A stretch of 36,681 nt of DNA from CAYWNA01 sp964459305 (GTDB taxonomy: Bacteria; Planctomycetota; Planctomycetia; Pirellulales; Pirellulaceae): the NCBI GenBank assembly GCA_964459305.1, contig CAYWNA010000122.1, forward strand, positions 1 to 36,681, read 5' to 3'. Under the pieces are notes generated by a model. That model was given only the letters and a program-made list of their open reading frames with translations, ran no database searches and was not told the DNA's origin. Positions 1-9,745 of this stretch are shown here, piece after piece. A program made the translations under genes and the position numbers. The stretch's first letter is position 1, and the number at the start of each line of letters is the position of its first letter.

Positions 1-79
1 TTGGTCTGCGTAGGGAAAAACCAAACTCTGGCGAGTTCGGCTACAGGGCAGACTTGTCCGCGGATGGTATATCGCGGCT
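1..79. repeat. Partial copy of dispersed hairpin element A, cut by the window start
   Basis: The right arm of element A (CCAAACTCTGGCGAGTTCGG then CTAC) lies at 21-44. It is preceded by a spacer ending in GGGAAAAA and followed by a tail (GGGCAGACTTG, CCGCGGATGGTATA) also found, inverted, at 17767-17800. The left arm is missing because the window begins inside the element. Other copies are at 4256-4322, 17767-17903, 19690-19812, 30632-30703 and 36646-36681. Confidence 0.85.
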
Positions 80-263
80 ATTCGCGCAGGTCATTTGGTG
101 AGTCTAACATCCGTGTGTCCACGGTGCCATCCATGGGTGCTGTCCGCAGGAGTGTAAAACGCGAACCGCCCGGACTTGCATGTCGGCCTCGAATGACCTG
201 ATGCAGTGCGACTGCCGCTAGCACTAAAAGGAATCCGGCCGGAACTTCTGTTGCCCTCAACAC
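78..263 (-). CDS. Possible small hydrophobic protein (doubtful)
   Basis: A 61-codon frame starts at a GTG (263) and is divergent from the cytochrome gene. Its start carries a hydrophobic stretch (GFLLVLAAVALHQV, residues 10-23) that could be a signal anchor. It has no convincing ribosome binding site and no family I recognise, and its end overlaps the edge of repeat element A. The rest of 80-383 holds nothing else I can support. It may be a gene remnant or chance. Confidence 0.25.
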   Translation of the reverse strand: MLRATEVPAGFLLVLAAVALHQVIRGRHASPGGSRFTLLRTAPMDGTVDTRMLDSPNDLRE

Positions 264-383
264 CTATTTATTGTTACTCTTCCGCGCGCGAATCTTCGCA
301 AAAACGCACATCTCAATCCGCGCGTCGGCGTCGAGACTCCATGGCAATAGCGCCGGCGGGTTCATACAGAGCGGGGACACGTC

Positions 384-3300
384 ATGAAGCGTTCCATCAG
401 TGCACTGGTCACGATGAATACAATGATCGCGGCCGGAGTCATCTCAATACTGTTTGCTGGCCCTGTTATGGGCGAGGATGCCGAATGGATCTGGGCTCCC
501 GGCCCCAACAAGACAAGCGTTCCACAGGGGGCGTGCCATTTTCGCAAGCACTTCGGATTGGCGAAGCCGGAGAGTGGCGAGATCCTAATTGCTGCAGACG
601 ACAAGTACGAGCTGTACGTGAATGGGCGGCGAGTGGGATCAGGCGGGTCAACCGACCAATTGGACAAGTATGACATTACCCGCCTCCTCTCACGCGGCAA
701 GAACCTCGTGGCCGTCAAGGTAAGCAACACCAAGGGCTCGACAGCCGCGTTGGCAGCTCAAGTGCGGGTCAAGGATGCATCGAAGCCGATGCAGTCGTAT
801 TCCACCGACAGCTCCTGGCGATCGAGTCTGCGCCCGTTACCTTTCTGGTACAGGCCGCTGTACAACGATACGCGATGGACGGGGGCGCAATCGTTCGGCA
901 CGCTAGGACAGACGCCGCCATGGGATTCTCAGCCCGCGGTCGCGGCCGAACCACAAATGGCCGATGCGGCGGTCGACGCGCAGGCGAACGAACCAACCGA
1001 GCCGGAAGGGGACTTCCGCGTGGAGCAGGTGCTGGACTCGAACGAGACGGGTTCCCTGATCGCCCTGACCTTCAACGAGTTCGGCCACGTGGTGGCTTCG
1101 CGTGAAGACGGCGAGTTGCTGTTGATCTACGACAGCGACCGCGACAAGATTGTGGACAAGGTTCGTGTTTACTGCGATCAGGTCAGGGACAGCCAGGGAA
1201 TTCTCTGCCTGAACGGCGAAGTATTTGTCACGGGCGACGGCCCGGACGGCGACGCCCTCTATCGGCTGGCCGACAAGGACCGTGACGGCCGTTTGGACGA
1301 TGTGCGCACGTTGCTCCGGTTCGATATATCCGCTGGGGATCACGGCCCTCACCGAATCGCGTTGGGCACCGATGGCCGACTCTACATAGCGGTAGGCAGT
1401 GGCGCGCAGCCGAAACGGTCGTTTGACGACAACAGCCCGTATCACAGTTACTACGAAGGCGATTTGATACAACCTCGCTACGAAGTCTCCAGCGGGCACA
1501 CTACCAAGGTCCCCGGCGGAACGATCATGCGCGTGGATCTGGATGGCAACAAGCTGCAGTTGGTCGCGGGCGGTCTGCACAACGCGGTCGATCTGGCCTT
1601 CGATAACGAGGGCGATCTGTTCACGTGCGATGTGGGGATGAAAACCGATCTGGGGACTCCGTGGTATCGCCCGGCCCGGGTCTACCACGTCATTCCCGGT
1701 GCTGAATTCGGCTGGCGCAGCGGTTGGGCCAAGTGGCCGGACTATTTCGTCGACGGGCTCCCCGGAACGCTTGACGTGGGACTCGCTTCGCCGTCCGGGA
1801 TGGCTTTCTACAACCACAACGTCTTCCCGGAGAGATTCAAAAATGCGTTATTCGTGGCTGATCGGGCGAAAGGGCAAATCCTCACCGTTACGATGAACCG
1901 CAGCGGGAGCTCGTATAAGGCAGAAAGCGAACCCTTTTTGGAGGATGCACACGGCATCAGCGACCTCGTTGTGGGGCCTGACGGGGCGCTTTACTTCACT
2001 GCCGATGGCGACGGCACCGGGGGCGGGTTGTATCGCGTGACGTGGACCGGCAAACCGTCTGCGGGTGCCGGCCAACTGGGCAAGGCATTAAGCGCCGTCA
2101 TTCGCCAACCTCAACTGGACGCGGCCTGGGCTCGGCAGAGTGTTGCCTCGACAAAATCGGAAATGGGCGCCGACTGGAATCGCATGCTGCCTGGTGTCGC
2201 GCTCAGTACGGCCAATCCGTCGCACTACCGCTTGCGGGCCCTGAACGCGATGCAATTGTACGGTCCCGTTCCGACGGACACGTTGCTGGTCAAACTGTCG
2301 GAGACCGAAGACGAGCGTGTGCGGGCCAAGGCGGCCGAGTTGATGGGGATTCATTCCGGGGTCAAGACGCGCAAGGCGCTGGTGTCTTTGCTGGATGACG
2401 CCGATCCGACGGTTCGGCGCAAAGCGTGCGAGGCGCTGGCCCGTGCAGGCCAGACCGCACCGCTGGACCAACTGATCACACCCCTCGGATCGGACGATCG
2501 CTTCGAGGCCTGGGCGGCGCGACGACTGCTGGAACAGATGCCGGCGGATGTGTGGCGTGATCGGCTGCTAGCCAGCAACGATCACCGATTGTTCATTCAG
2601 GGCTGCGTGGCGTTAATGATCGCTGACCCGAGCAAACACGATGCTCTGAAAGTGATCGACCGTGTCGGGAAGCAGATGGGCGAGTTCGTTTCGGATCGCA
2701 ATTTCGCTGACCTGCTGCGTGTTCTTCAACTGGCCATGGTCCGTGGAAATGTGCCGCACGACGAAGTGCAGGAGATCCAGGAACTGTTGGCCGAGGAATT
2801 CCCGTCCGGCGAGAGGACGATCAACCGCGAGTTGGTGCGTTTGCTGGCGTACCTGCAAGTCTCCTCGATCATGGACCGCTACCTGGGGTACCTGACTTCG
2901 AACGACGTGTCGGAGGTCGAGAAACTGCATCTCGCACTGCACCTGCGGTTCATTTCGGACGGATGGACAACGGACGAGCGAATCCAGTTGCTGGAGTTCC
3001 TTGAAATGGCACAACGGCGCAGTACCGGCACGTATGCCCACTACATCATGAATGCCACTCGTGATTTCGCCAGAACGATGAACGACGAACAGTCGCGTCG
3101 CGTGCTGGCCGAAGGCGCCCGATGGCCCAACGCCGCGCTGGGCGCTTTGTACCGCATGCCCACGAAACTAGATTGGAAGACGTTTGACGCCCTTGAGAAG
3201 CTGGACAAAGATGTCATGGGCCTGACCGATCCCGCGGGCATGCGACTGAAGGTTGGCATCGTAGCCGTGCTGGCCCGCAGCGGAGACCCGCAGTCGATGG

Positions 3301-4205
3301 AGTTCCTCAGGGAACTTTGGGACCTGGATCCCGAGCGCCGGCCGGCCGTCGCGATGGGACTGGCACAATGGCCCGACGAGGACAACTGGTACTACCTGAT
3401 GCGCAGCCTGCCGATTCTCGACGGGCTCGGCGCGCGAGAGGTGCTGGCAAAACTCCGCACCATCAACCTGGCGCCGGAAGAACCAGAATACTATCGCCAG
3501 GTAATCCTGCGAGGGCTCGCGTTGGGCGAAAATGGTGCTGACGACGCGATATCGCTATTGGAGTACTGGACGGGTGAAAAACGTGCGGATGGCGCCGGCG
3601 ACTGGAAAGCCACGCTGGCGTCGTGGCAAGAATGGTACGCCGAGAAATGGCCCGATCGCTCAGAGGCGAAACTCCCCGTAGATCGCGCCGACAGCAAATG
3701 GCGATACGAGGACCTGGTTCGACACATCACGACCGACGAGGGCCAGTTCGGTTCTGCGGAGCTCGGTACAGCCGTGTTTGAACGGGGACGGTGCATCAAA
3801 TGCCACCGCTTCAGCGACGTGGGCGGAGGCATCGGTCCAGATCTAACAATGGTCACCAAACGGCTCATGAAGAAGCAGATTCTTCAGGCGATTCTGTACC
3901 CGTCGCACACCGTCGACGGCGGCCACGTCAAGACAACCGTGACCACCAAAGATGGTCAGAAGTACTCGGGGGTTGTGTCTCGCGGCGAGGACGAGAACCA
4001 GATGATTGTCGAACAGGAAGACGGCGAGATCGTTGAGCTGGACGGAGCCGAAATCGACGACATCAAGACGGAAAAGGTATCGCCCATGCCCGATGGCCTG
4101 CTGGACAAGTTGACGCTAAAAGAGGTCTCCGACCTACTTGCCTACCTTAGGTCCACCACCAAGAAGCGAATGGCGAAACAGCCGGACTTGAGAATCAGAA
4201 AGTGA
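384..4205 (+). CDS. Secreted HEAT-like repeat protein with sugar-dehydrogenase-type propeller and PVC-type cytochrome c domain
   Basis: The ATG at 384 follows GGGGA at 7 bases and opens a signal peptide (residues 1-30, ending VMG), so the 1273-residue protein is exported. Residues about 35-135 form a beta-sandwich (ADDKYELYVNGRRVG). Residues about 210-560 resemble the planctomycete 'membrane-bound dehydrogenase' beta-propeller related to glucose/sorbosone dehydrogenases, with two Asp-rich calcium-like loops (DSDRDKIVD, DKDRDGRLDD). Residues about 580-1080 are helical HEAT-like repeats. The C-terminal heme domain has CIKCH (C1137, C1140, H1141) with M1235 a plausible second axial ligand. The family is expanded in planctomycetes and is thought to act in periplasmic oxidation of sugars or polymers; the substrate is unknown. 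It stands alone and converges on the TPR gene. Confidence 0.88.
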   Translation: MKRSISALVTMNTMIAAGVISILFAGPVMGEDAEWIWAPGPNKTSVPQGACHFRKHFGLAKPESGEILIAADDKYELYVNGRRVGSGGSTDQLDKYDITRLLSRGKNLVAVKVSNTKGSTAALAAQVRVKDASKPMQSYSTDSSWRSSLRPLPFWYRPLYNDTRWTGAQSFGTLGQTPPWDSQPAVAAEPQMADAAVDAQANEPTEPEGDFRVEQVLDSNETGSLIALTFNEFGHVVASREDGELLLIYDSDRDKIVDKVRVYCDQVRDSQGILCLNGEVFVTGDGPDGDALYRLADKDRDGRLDDVRTLLRFDISAGDHGPHRIALGTDGRLYIAVGSGAQPKRSFDDNSPYHSYYEGDLIQPRYEVSSGHTTKVPGGTIMRVDLDGNKLQLVAGGLHNAVDLAFDNEGDLFTCDVGMKTDLGTPWYRPARVYHVIPGAEFGWRSGWAKWPDYFVDGLPGTLDVGLASPSGMAFYNHNVFPERFKNALFVADRAKGQILTVTMNRSGSSYKAESEPFLEDAHGISDLVVGPDGALYFTADGDGTGGGLYRVTWTGKPSAGAGQLGKALSAVIRQPQLDAAWARQSVASTKSEMGADWNRMLPGVALSTANPSHYRLRALNAMQLYGPVPTDTLLVKLSETEDERVRAKAAELMGIHSGVKTRKALVSLLDDADPTVRRKACEALARAGQTAPLDQLITPLGSDDRFEAWAARRLLEQMPADVWRDRLLASNDHRLFIQGCVALMIADPSKHDALKVIDRVGKQMGEFVSDRNFADLLRVLQLAMVRGNVPHDEVQEIQELLAEEFPSGERTINRELVRLLAYLQVSSIMDRYLGYLTSNDVSEVEKLHLALHLRFISDGWTTDERIQLLEFLEMAQRRSTGTYAHYIMNATRDFARTMNDEQSRRVLAEGARWPNAALGALYRMPTKLDWKTFDALEKLDKDVMGLTDPAGMRLKVGIVAVLARSGDPQSMEFLRELWDLDPERRPAVAMGLAQWPDEDNWYYLMRSLPILDGLGAREVLAKLRTINLAPEEPEYYRQVILRGLALGENGADDAISLLEYWTGEKRADGAGDWKATLASWQEWYAEKWPDRSEAKLPVDRADSKWRYEDLVRHITTDEGQFGSAELGTAVFERGRCIKCHRFSDVGGGIGPDLTMVTKRLMKKQILQAILYPSHTVDGGHVKTTVTTKDGQKYSGVVSRGEDENQMIVEQEDGEIVELDGAEIDDIKTEKVSPMPDGLLDKLTLKEVSDLLAYLRSTTKKRMAKQPDLRIRK

Positions 4206-4255
4206 CGGCCCGCTGACCAACAAAGAACTGGGGCAGAAACTGAACCGGAATTCTG

Positions 4256-4322
4256 GTAGCCGAAGTCGCCAGACTTTGGACCACTTGGACGGGGAATCCC
4301 AAACTCTGGCGAGTTCGGCTAC
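4256..4322. repeat. Dispersed hairpin element A, complete two-arm copy
   Basis: The left arm (GTAGCCGAAGTCGCCAGACT then TTGG) and right arm (inverted, with AACTC/GAGTT in place of AAGTC/GACTT) face each other across a 19-base spacer. Each arm can fold on itself and the arms can pair with each other. The element fills the gap between two convergent genes, so it could end transcription from both sides, though it has no U-run. Confidence 0.85.
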
Positions 4323-4355
4323 GGCGGGTGAACGCGGGGCCTTTCTGCCGCGGTC

Positions 4356-7300
4356 CTATGGTGGCGTGCGTTGGTAGGCCCGCAGCAGTTCGCGTAGCAT
4401 GTCTTCACCTTCCTCGTCCTGTCCGTGCCTCAGGTAGACCTCGCCGAGTTGGTTCAGGGCCTGCTGCGGGGCGGTTTCTTGGCCCTTTAGGCGGAACGCG
4501 CGAAGGTAGTGCTCGCCCAGGCGAAAGCCGGTTGACCGTGTGGAGTCGTGGTTCAGGCATTCCTGCGCCAGAAGCCATACGCTGTCGTCTGCGGCCAACT
4601 CCGGACGTTCCTTCAAAATCGTCACACAACGCTCAGCCGTCCGATGCATACCGTCGCGGTCGTCCTGCGCGAGTTTCATCAGCGAAATGAGGGCGCCAAG
4701 TTGGACGTTCCGCGGAAACTTCTCCCAACAACCGGCCGCAGCTTGATCGATCACATCCAGTTTGCCTTGCGCCCGGGCATATTCGAGAAGCCTGCCCAGG
4801 GGAGCTTTGCGGTTTGCCGTCGAATGGACGACCGGTATCGACCCGCCGGGCGTGAATACGTATCCCGGCGGCGAAACACTCTGAGCCGGCGTGTGTGCGG
4901 CTTGGTGGAAGATAGGATCTAGGTACGGTTCTGCATCACTCCGCTCGAGCAGAAACGACAGCAGCGTCAGTCTATCATCCCGACTGGTAGACGAAATGCG
5001 CGCACACAACGCGAGCTGAAGCCGCTGGAGATCTGGTCCGGCAATCGAGGGAACCGTCGACCTGATCTTCTGCAACTCTCTCAGCGCCCTGTTCTGATCG
5101 CCATTAACCGCGACCGCATGGGCCAGATGAAACCGCAACCAGGAGTCCTGGGGATGATCGCGGCATATGCCTTCCAGTTGAACAACTGCGGCCTGACGCT
5201 GATTGTCCCACCAAGCCAGGTAGCATTTGGCCAACCGATAGGCAACGCGGGCGGAGCCCTCGGTATGGCCAGTGCCGCGATCGAGTAGTTCGGCAAGCAG
5301 CAGGGTTTGACCTGCTGCCGCAAAGCGCAGGGAGATGTGCTTCAATGCGTCCGCGCAATCGGCACTGAAATAGATCGACTTTGTGGGGAAGGTCGGGTAT
5401 TCCCCGGGCTTTCGTGGTGGTCGCCGCAAACGGGAACGCATGCCTGCTGGTGGCGACGCGAGTGGGCTGCCGGCGGCTGCGACTTGGGCAGACGTGAAGG
5501 CAACAAGCTGGCGCTGCTCCAAGTAGCGCTGAAACACGGCGAGCACCGATTTCAGGTACGGCACGTCATTGGCGTAGACGTTGTTTCCCTTCAGAATTTC
5601 CAGCAGATGACGTTCGTGTGCAGTGGACACCGAACGAGACTCGCTCAATCCCACGGCTCGTGCGAGCAACTTCCGTTGGAGCGCGACGTCGCCTATCCGA
5701 CAACTCAATTGGGAGAAACGCGGCAATTGGTCCAGCCGCTGTGCGTCGGCAATCGCCTTCGACATCAGCGAGGCCGCTTCCCCCGTGCGGCCGTAGGAAT
5801 CGATCAGGCGTTCCGCGTAAGCACAAACGAGTTCCTGGTTCAAGTTCGGACGGTTCTCGACCAGCCAACGGTAACTCTCGCGCAACCCATCCAGTTGTCT
5901 GTCCCGCTGTTCCCCGGAGGGCACGGGCTGCTTCTGCCGGTCGATGGAAACAAGAAATCGAACTAGATGCGGCAGCGGATCGTTGGGCAACGCCTCGGCC
6001 AGCCGGTCGAGTGCCTGGGGAACGGCGGAGAGAGGACCCGTCGCCGCCCACACCAAGGCCAAATGCCGCCAATGCTCGGCGTCGGTGCCGGCGAGCGCGG
6101 CTTTGTCCTCAATCCAATCACCAAATGGTTGATCTTCCAGGGAGAGCACGTAGAGCGCCAAAACACCCACGACGCTCGCTGATCGCCGGTTGGACGGGAC
6201 CAGTTGCATGACACCAACTCGCCGCAGCATGGCTCGCCGATCGTTCGCCGGCCGGGACGCGAGCGCTTTGACCGTTTGCCGCAAGCGTTGAATCCGTGAA
6301 TAGGATTCCTGAGCGGTTAGTACCTCGTCCCATTCCGGCAACTGTTGTCGAATTGGCGACGGCAATGATGCGAGCCGAGGTTGGGAGCCGGACGACGTGG
6401 ACGCAACGGCTCCATGAGCCGACGCCCCGAAACTCGCGTCGCGCCCAGCCACGACTTGCTGGAGAGATCGTCTCGCCTCCGCATCCTTTCCGCGAATCAT
6501 GTCGATCACGCCCAATCGCAGCAGGATCCGCCAATCGCCGCGATATCTCTCCAAACCGATTGCGGCCAGCTTCGCCGCCCGTTCGAAAGACGCCGCCGTC
6601 ATATGGCGGTCGACTGCCACGAGGATCGTCGCGGCATCGTCGAACTGGTCCAGCAGACGTTCCCATACATGCTCGGTGGCTGCTTCATCGCCGCTTCGGG
6701 AGTGAAAAAGAGCAAGTGTTTCCAGATTCTGTCGAGTTGGGTCCCGACTGACAATCCTCTCTTGGTACTTGGCAGCAACGTCCCACGAGTCCTCCGATCT
6801 TGCCGTGGCGACCAACTGTTGGAGGACGTCCAAATCCTCAGGATCCTTCGCCAACAGCTCGTCCAATTCTGCTCGGACTCGCTCCAGATCACCCAGCGAA
6901 CGGTACACCTCGACTAGGCATAGACTCAAGTCTCTGGGACTGGCGGCTCTCGATCTTCGCTGGCGAAGCTCTTGGATCAGCGGTTCGATGCGTCCTGCCG
7001 CCCGGCCCACTTGGGCGAGGCCGGATGCGATCGTCAACTGATCACCCAAGTTCGGCGACATGTCGAAGCAACGCCAATATTGGTCCCATGCCTCGCCGTA
7101 TTGTTGGTGATCGGCCAGCACAAGCGCCAATTCGACGCGCAGATCCACATCACGCGGCGCGATGAGAACGGCCTTTCGCAGTGCATTGATGCCTTCGGTA
7201 GTCTGACCAAGCTGGAAGGCCGTTTGGGCCTTCAAACGGTGAGCCTCGATGTAGCTGGGCGACAACGCGAGTAATCTGTCGACGCTACGGTTGGCAGCTT

Positions 7301-9422
7301 CGGTCCGGCCAAGGGCCAATTCCAGGCGCACGACGTGTCGATAGTAGACGATGTTGTGCCGGGGAAATGCCTCTGCCATGTGCCGATAACGCGCCACGGC
7401 GCCGGCCAAATCGCCACCCTGTTCGTGAATCCCGGCAAGCGATTCCTGCAGACACCGATTCGCCGGCGCGATCCGGCTGGCCGACTCCAGGTAACGGGCG
7501 GCTTCGTCATATCGCCGGCGACTGGCAAGCAGCAGTCCCATGGCCCAATGGTCATCGGCAGTACCGCCCGCCGCCTGAAGGATCTCTCGAAGTTGATCGA
7601 CTTGAGCCTCGACAAGCCCGCCTTCAGCGGCCACCTCGATCCGTCGCCGTAGCGCTGCCGCTGTGGCTTCCGGCGAATCGGCGATACGCTCCAACTCAGC
7701 AGTCTGCTCGAGAGCCCGCTCGTACGATTCACTCCTCAGGAGCAGCTCGACCTGCAAGTTGCGGTATGCGACATTATTGGGCTCTTTCGCAATGGAAGCG
7801 GCCCCAGCGTCTTCCGCCTTTTCCAGGTAGTCATGGCGGGCGTAGATTCTGGCCAACCGGTGCCAGTTGTCGGCCGTGCCGTTGGGGGGCGCAGCGATAT
7901 CGGCCCACACCGCCAAAGCCTGCTCGTCACGACCAACGACGTGCAGTAAATCGCCCAAGTACTCCCGATACTTAGGGTCGTCCGGCGATCGCGCGACCGC
8001 TTCGCGATAGTACTGTTCGGCGGTCTGGAGTAACACGGATGCGCCGGGCGGCGTTGCCTGCGGCGAATCGGTTGGTGCTGCGTTCAGGTCGGCGTGAGAG
8101 GCGTGCCCGCGCTTCCGCTCCGCCTGCCGGCACAACTCGGCCACCGTCACGGCGAGGGCGGCGTCGTCCGAGCGAATGTCGGCGATGCGTTTCCATGCCT
8201 CGCAAGCCAGCCGTTGGGCGCCATCGCCATCCGTCGCCCGCCCGGCTTCCAGGTGCAATTGGCCGAGCAACCGCAGAGCATCCGGATCGGTTGGATCCTT
8301 GTCGACAAGCGATTCGGCCTCCCGCACGGCTTCCGAGTGTTTTCCGGCTCGCACGAGACCCTCGATCAGAGCCTCTCGTAAATCGCGACGGTTCGGGGCC
8401 ACTCGGATCGCCAAACGCAGTTGGGACGCCGCTTCGCTCGGCTTGCCCTGGCGGTCGAGTGTTCGGCCCAAACGCACCATGGCCTCCAGGTCATCAGGCG
8501 CTCGTCGAAGGCGAGTTCGGTAGTAGTCCTCCAAGCCCGCCAGGTCATCACGGGCCGCAAATAGGGTCTCGATGCGCCGTTCGATGTACCGCGCCATCCA
8601 ACTGTCGGGTCGAAGGGCATCCAGGGCCCGATCGAATTCATCCAGGGCCACCTGGTGCCGGCCATCTGAAGCGTGAAGTTGCGCGATCTGAAGGCGAGCC
8701 TGCAACTGACTGTGGAGGTCGTCCCCACACAGCTCGGCCACTTTCTCCCAGTACCCGATCGCGTCGTCGAAACGCCGCTCTTCGGCGAGTACTTCAGCGA
8801 CTTCAGTCAACACGCGACGATCGTTTGGAAACTCTCGCGCGACGTTTGCCCAGGTCTCCAACGCTTGGTCCGGGCGGTTTTGTCGTTGGTAAAGACGCCC
8901 CAGTCGCTTGCAGATCCCCAGTCGTTCCAGGCGTGGTGGATCGCGACGAATCGCGTCCTCAAACGCGGTAGTGGCCTCCTGGAAACGAGATCGCCGCGCT
9001 AACAGCGTGCCGCTGAGATAGAGCGGATAGTACTCGCGCGGCCTCAGCTTACGGGCCCGTGCATACGCCTCCGCTGCGGCGTCGTCTTGGCCGCGTCGTT
9101 CCAGCACCAGCCCACAAAGCAACGCCGCCGTGTAATCTTGGGGTTTTGATAGTGTTTGTTCCTTGAGCCGATTTTCCAATTGGTCCAGCCGGCCGGCGTC
9201 CAGATAGTGCCGATACCACTGGTCAAAAGCCGCGCCTCCGCGAGGCCGCTGCCGAAGAACGCGCTCGTACGTTTCGGCTCGTGCCTGAAAGGAATCATCA
9301 GGAGATGCCGATGCTTCAGCGGTTTGCGCCTCTGCGATTCGCGCATGCATGACGGAGATACCTGCCCCAACAGCGCCCAGCACCGTGACGCCGACCAACA
9401 AACGAGCAGCACGCAGGTTCAT
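4356..9422 (-). CDS. Giant tetratricopeptide (TPR) repeat protein with N-terminal membrane anchor or signal
   Basis: This 1688-residue protein starts at an ATG (9422) preceded by AGGAGT at about 8 bases. Residues 5-30 are hydrophobic and end in Ala-rich sequence, so it is probably exported or anchored with the bulk in the periplasm. The rest is an almost unbroken run of 34-residue TPR-like helix pairs, for example AAEAYARARKLRPREYYPLY near residue 120, repeated to the C-terminus (LNQLGEVYLRHGQ). TPR arrays are protein-binding scaffolds; no enzyme domain is visible. A less repetitive Pro/Ser/Arg-rich stretch lies around residues 1325-1360. The gene is monocistronic. The partner is unknown. Confidence 0.85.
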   Translation of the reverse strand: MNLRAARLLVGVTVLGAVGAGISVMHARIAEAQTAEASASPDDSFQARAETYERVLRQRPRGGAAFDQWYRHYLDAGRLDQLENRLKEQTLSKPQDYTAALLCGLVLERRGQDDAAAEAYARARKLRPREYYPLYLSGTLLARRSRFQEATTAFEDAIRRDPPRLERLGICKRLGRLYQRQNRPDQALETWANVAREFPNDRRVLTEVAEVLAEERRFDDAIGYWEKVAELCGDDLHSQLQARLQIAQLHASDGRHQVALDEFDRALDALRPDSWMARYIERRIETLFAARDDLAGLEDYYRTRLRRAPDDLEAMVRLGRTLDRQGKPSEAASQLRLAIRVAPNRRDLREALIEGLVRAGKHSEAVREAESLVDKDPTDPDALRLLGQLHLEAGRATDGDGAQRLACEAWKRIADIRSDDAALAVTVAELCRQAERKRGHASHADLNAAPTDSPQATPPGASVLLQTAEQYYREAVARSPDDPKYREYLGDLLHVVGRDEQALAVWADIAAPPNGTADNWHRLARIYARHDYLEKAEDAGAASIAKEPNNVAYRNLQVELLLRSESYERALEQTAELERIADSPEATAAALRRRIEVAAEGGLVEAQVDQLREILQAAGGTADDHWAMGLLLASRRRYDEAARYLESASRIAPANRCLQESLAGIHEQGGDLAGAVARYRHMAEAFPRHNIVYYRHVVRLELALGRTEAANRSVDRLLALSPSYIEAHRLKAQTAFQLGQTTEGINALRKAVLIAPRDVDLRVELALVLADHQQYGEAWDQYWRCFDMSPNLGDQLTIASGLAQVGRAAGRIEPLIQELRQRRSRAASPRDLSLCLVEVYRSLGDLERVRAELDELLAKDPEDLDVLQQLVATARSEDSWDVAAKYQERIVSRDPTRQNLETLALFHSRSGDEAATEHVWERLLDQFDDAATILVAVDRHMTAASFERAAKLAAIGLERYRGDWRILLRLGVIDMIRGKDAEARRSLQQVVAGRDASFGASAHGAVASTSSGSQPRLASLPSPIRQQLPEWDEVLTAQESYSRIQRLRQTVKALASRPANDRRAMLRRVGVMQLVPSNRRSASVVGVLALYVLSLEDQPFGDWIEDKAALAGTDAEHWRHLALVWAATGPLSAVPQALDRLAEALPNDPLPHLVRFLVSIDRQKQPVPSGEQRDRQLDGLRESYRWLVENRPNLNQELVCAYAERLIDSYGRTGEAASLMSKAIADAQRLDQLPRFSQLSCRIGDVALQRKLLARAVGLSESRSVSTAHERHLLEILKGNNVYANDVPYLKSVLAVFQRYLEQRQLVAFTSAQVAAAGSPLASPPAGMRSRLRRPPRKPGEYPTFPTKSIYFSADCADALKHISLRFAAAGQTLLLAELLDRGTGHTEGSARVAYRLAKCYLAWWDNQRQAAVVQLEGICRDHPQDSWLRFHLAHAVAVNGDQNRALRELQKIRSTVPSIAGPDLQRLQLALCARISSTSRDDRLTLLSFLLERSDAEPYLDPIFHQAAHTPAQSVSPPGYVFTPGGSIPVVHSTANRKAPLGRLLEYARAQGKLDVIDQAAAGCWEKFPRNVQLGALISLMKLAQDDRDGMHRTAERCVTILKERPELAADDSVWLLAQECLNHDSTRSTGFRLGEHYLRAFRLKGQETAPQQALNQLGEVYLRHGQDEEGEDMLRELLRAYQRTPP

Positions 9423-9455
9423 ACGAGGTTACTCCTGAAGACGCAAAGCCCTCTA

Positions 9456-9467
9456 TATTCTAGAATA
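9456..9467 (-). promoter_or_regulatory. AT-rich palindrome, candidate promoter or operator for the TPR gene
   Basis: TATTCTAGAATA is a perfect 12-bp palindrome 34 bases upstream of the TPR start codon. Read on the minus strand it holds a TAGAAT that could be a -10 hexamer. No clear -35 was found, so this is a suggestion only. Confidence 0.25.
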
Positions 9468-9518
9468 GGTGTAAGGATTCGAACAATGTGGCGGGGTGTG
9501 TGACAGCGTTTTCTGTCG

Positions 9519-9545
9519 CGTAGCTGGATTCGCAAGAATTCAGAG
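9519..9545 (+). repeat. Single-arm hairpin repeat (variant of element A)
   Basis: GTAGCTGGATTCGCAAGAAT has the element A layout with stem ATTC/GAAT and loop GCAA. Near-identical single arms lie at 28966-28990 and in the two-arm copy at 30632-30703. Confidence 0.65.
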
Positions 9546-9566
9546 TGGCGGACGATTCTGTGTGAA

Positions 9567-9698
9567 TGAAGGTGTCCGGGAATTCGAGACGCTGGAGTCG
9601 ACGGTCTTCGGGAGGGCGAGGCTTCTGCCGAGCCGCGTGTTGGTGCCAAGAAACCGGCTCAGCAGGAGCTTCGCCCTCCCAATTCCCGGACACCCTCA
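9567..9698 (+). repeat. 132-bp palindromic dispersed element, copy 1
   Basis: The element begins TGAAGGTGTCCGGGAATT and ends AATTCCCGGACACCCTCA, giving 18-bp terminal inverted repeats with one mismatch. A second inverted pair lies inside (GGGAGGGCGAGG ... CTTCGCCCTCCC). Copy 2 at 10878-11009 has the same length, same orientation and only a few substitutions. There is no coding capacity, so it resembles a MITE or REP-type element moved in trans. It occupies most of the gap between the TPR gene and the next gene. Confidence 0.85.
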
Positions 9699-9745
9699 CG
9701 TAAATCTGACCGCACACTCGGTCGGCCTGTCTTGGGAGAAGTCGC

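Noticed and set aside
903..1817. Long open frame (304 codons) antisense to the cytochrome gene
   Set aside because: It is a GC-driven shadow of a gene with strong domain evidence and shows no recognisable protein.
8039..8971. 310-codon plus-strand frame inside the TPR gene
   Set aside because: Composition is Arg/Pro/Ser-rich as expected of antisense to a high-GC TPR gene; it lacks a start signal and any domain.
9440..9452. GACGCAAAGCC resembling the core of a GEMM-I riboswitch on the plus strand
   Set aside because: It lacks the GGCAAACC partner, the GNRA stem and the third hairpin, and it is in the leader of a minus-strand gene.
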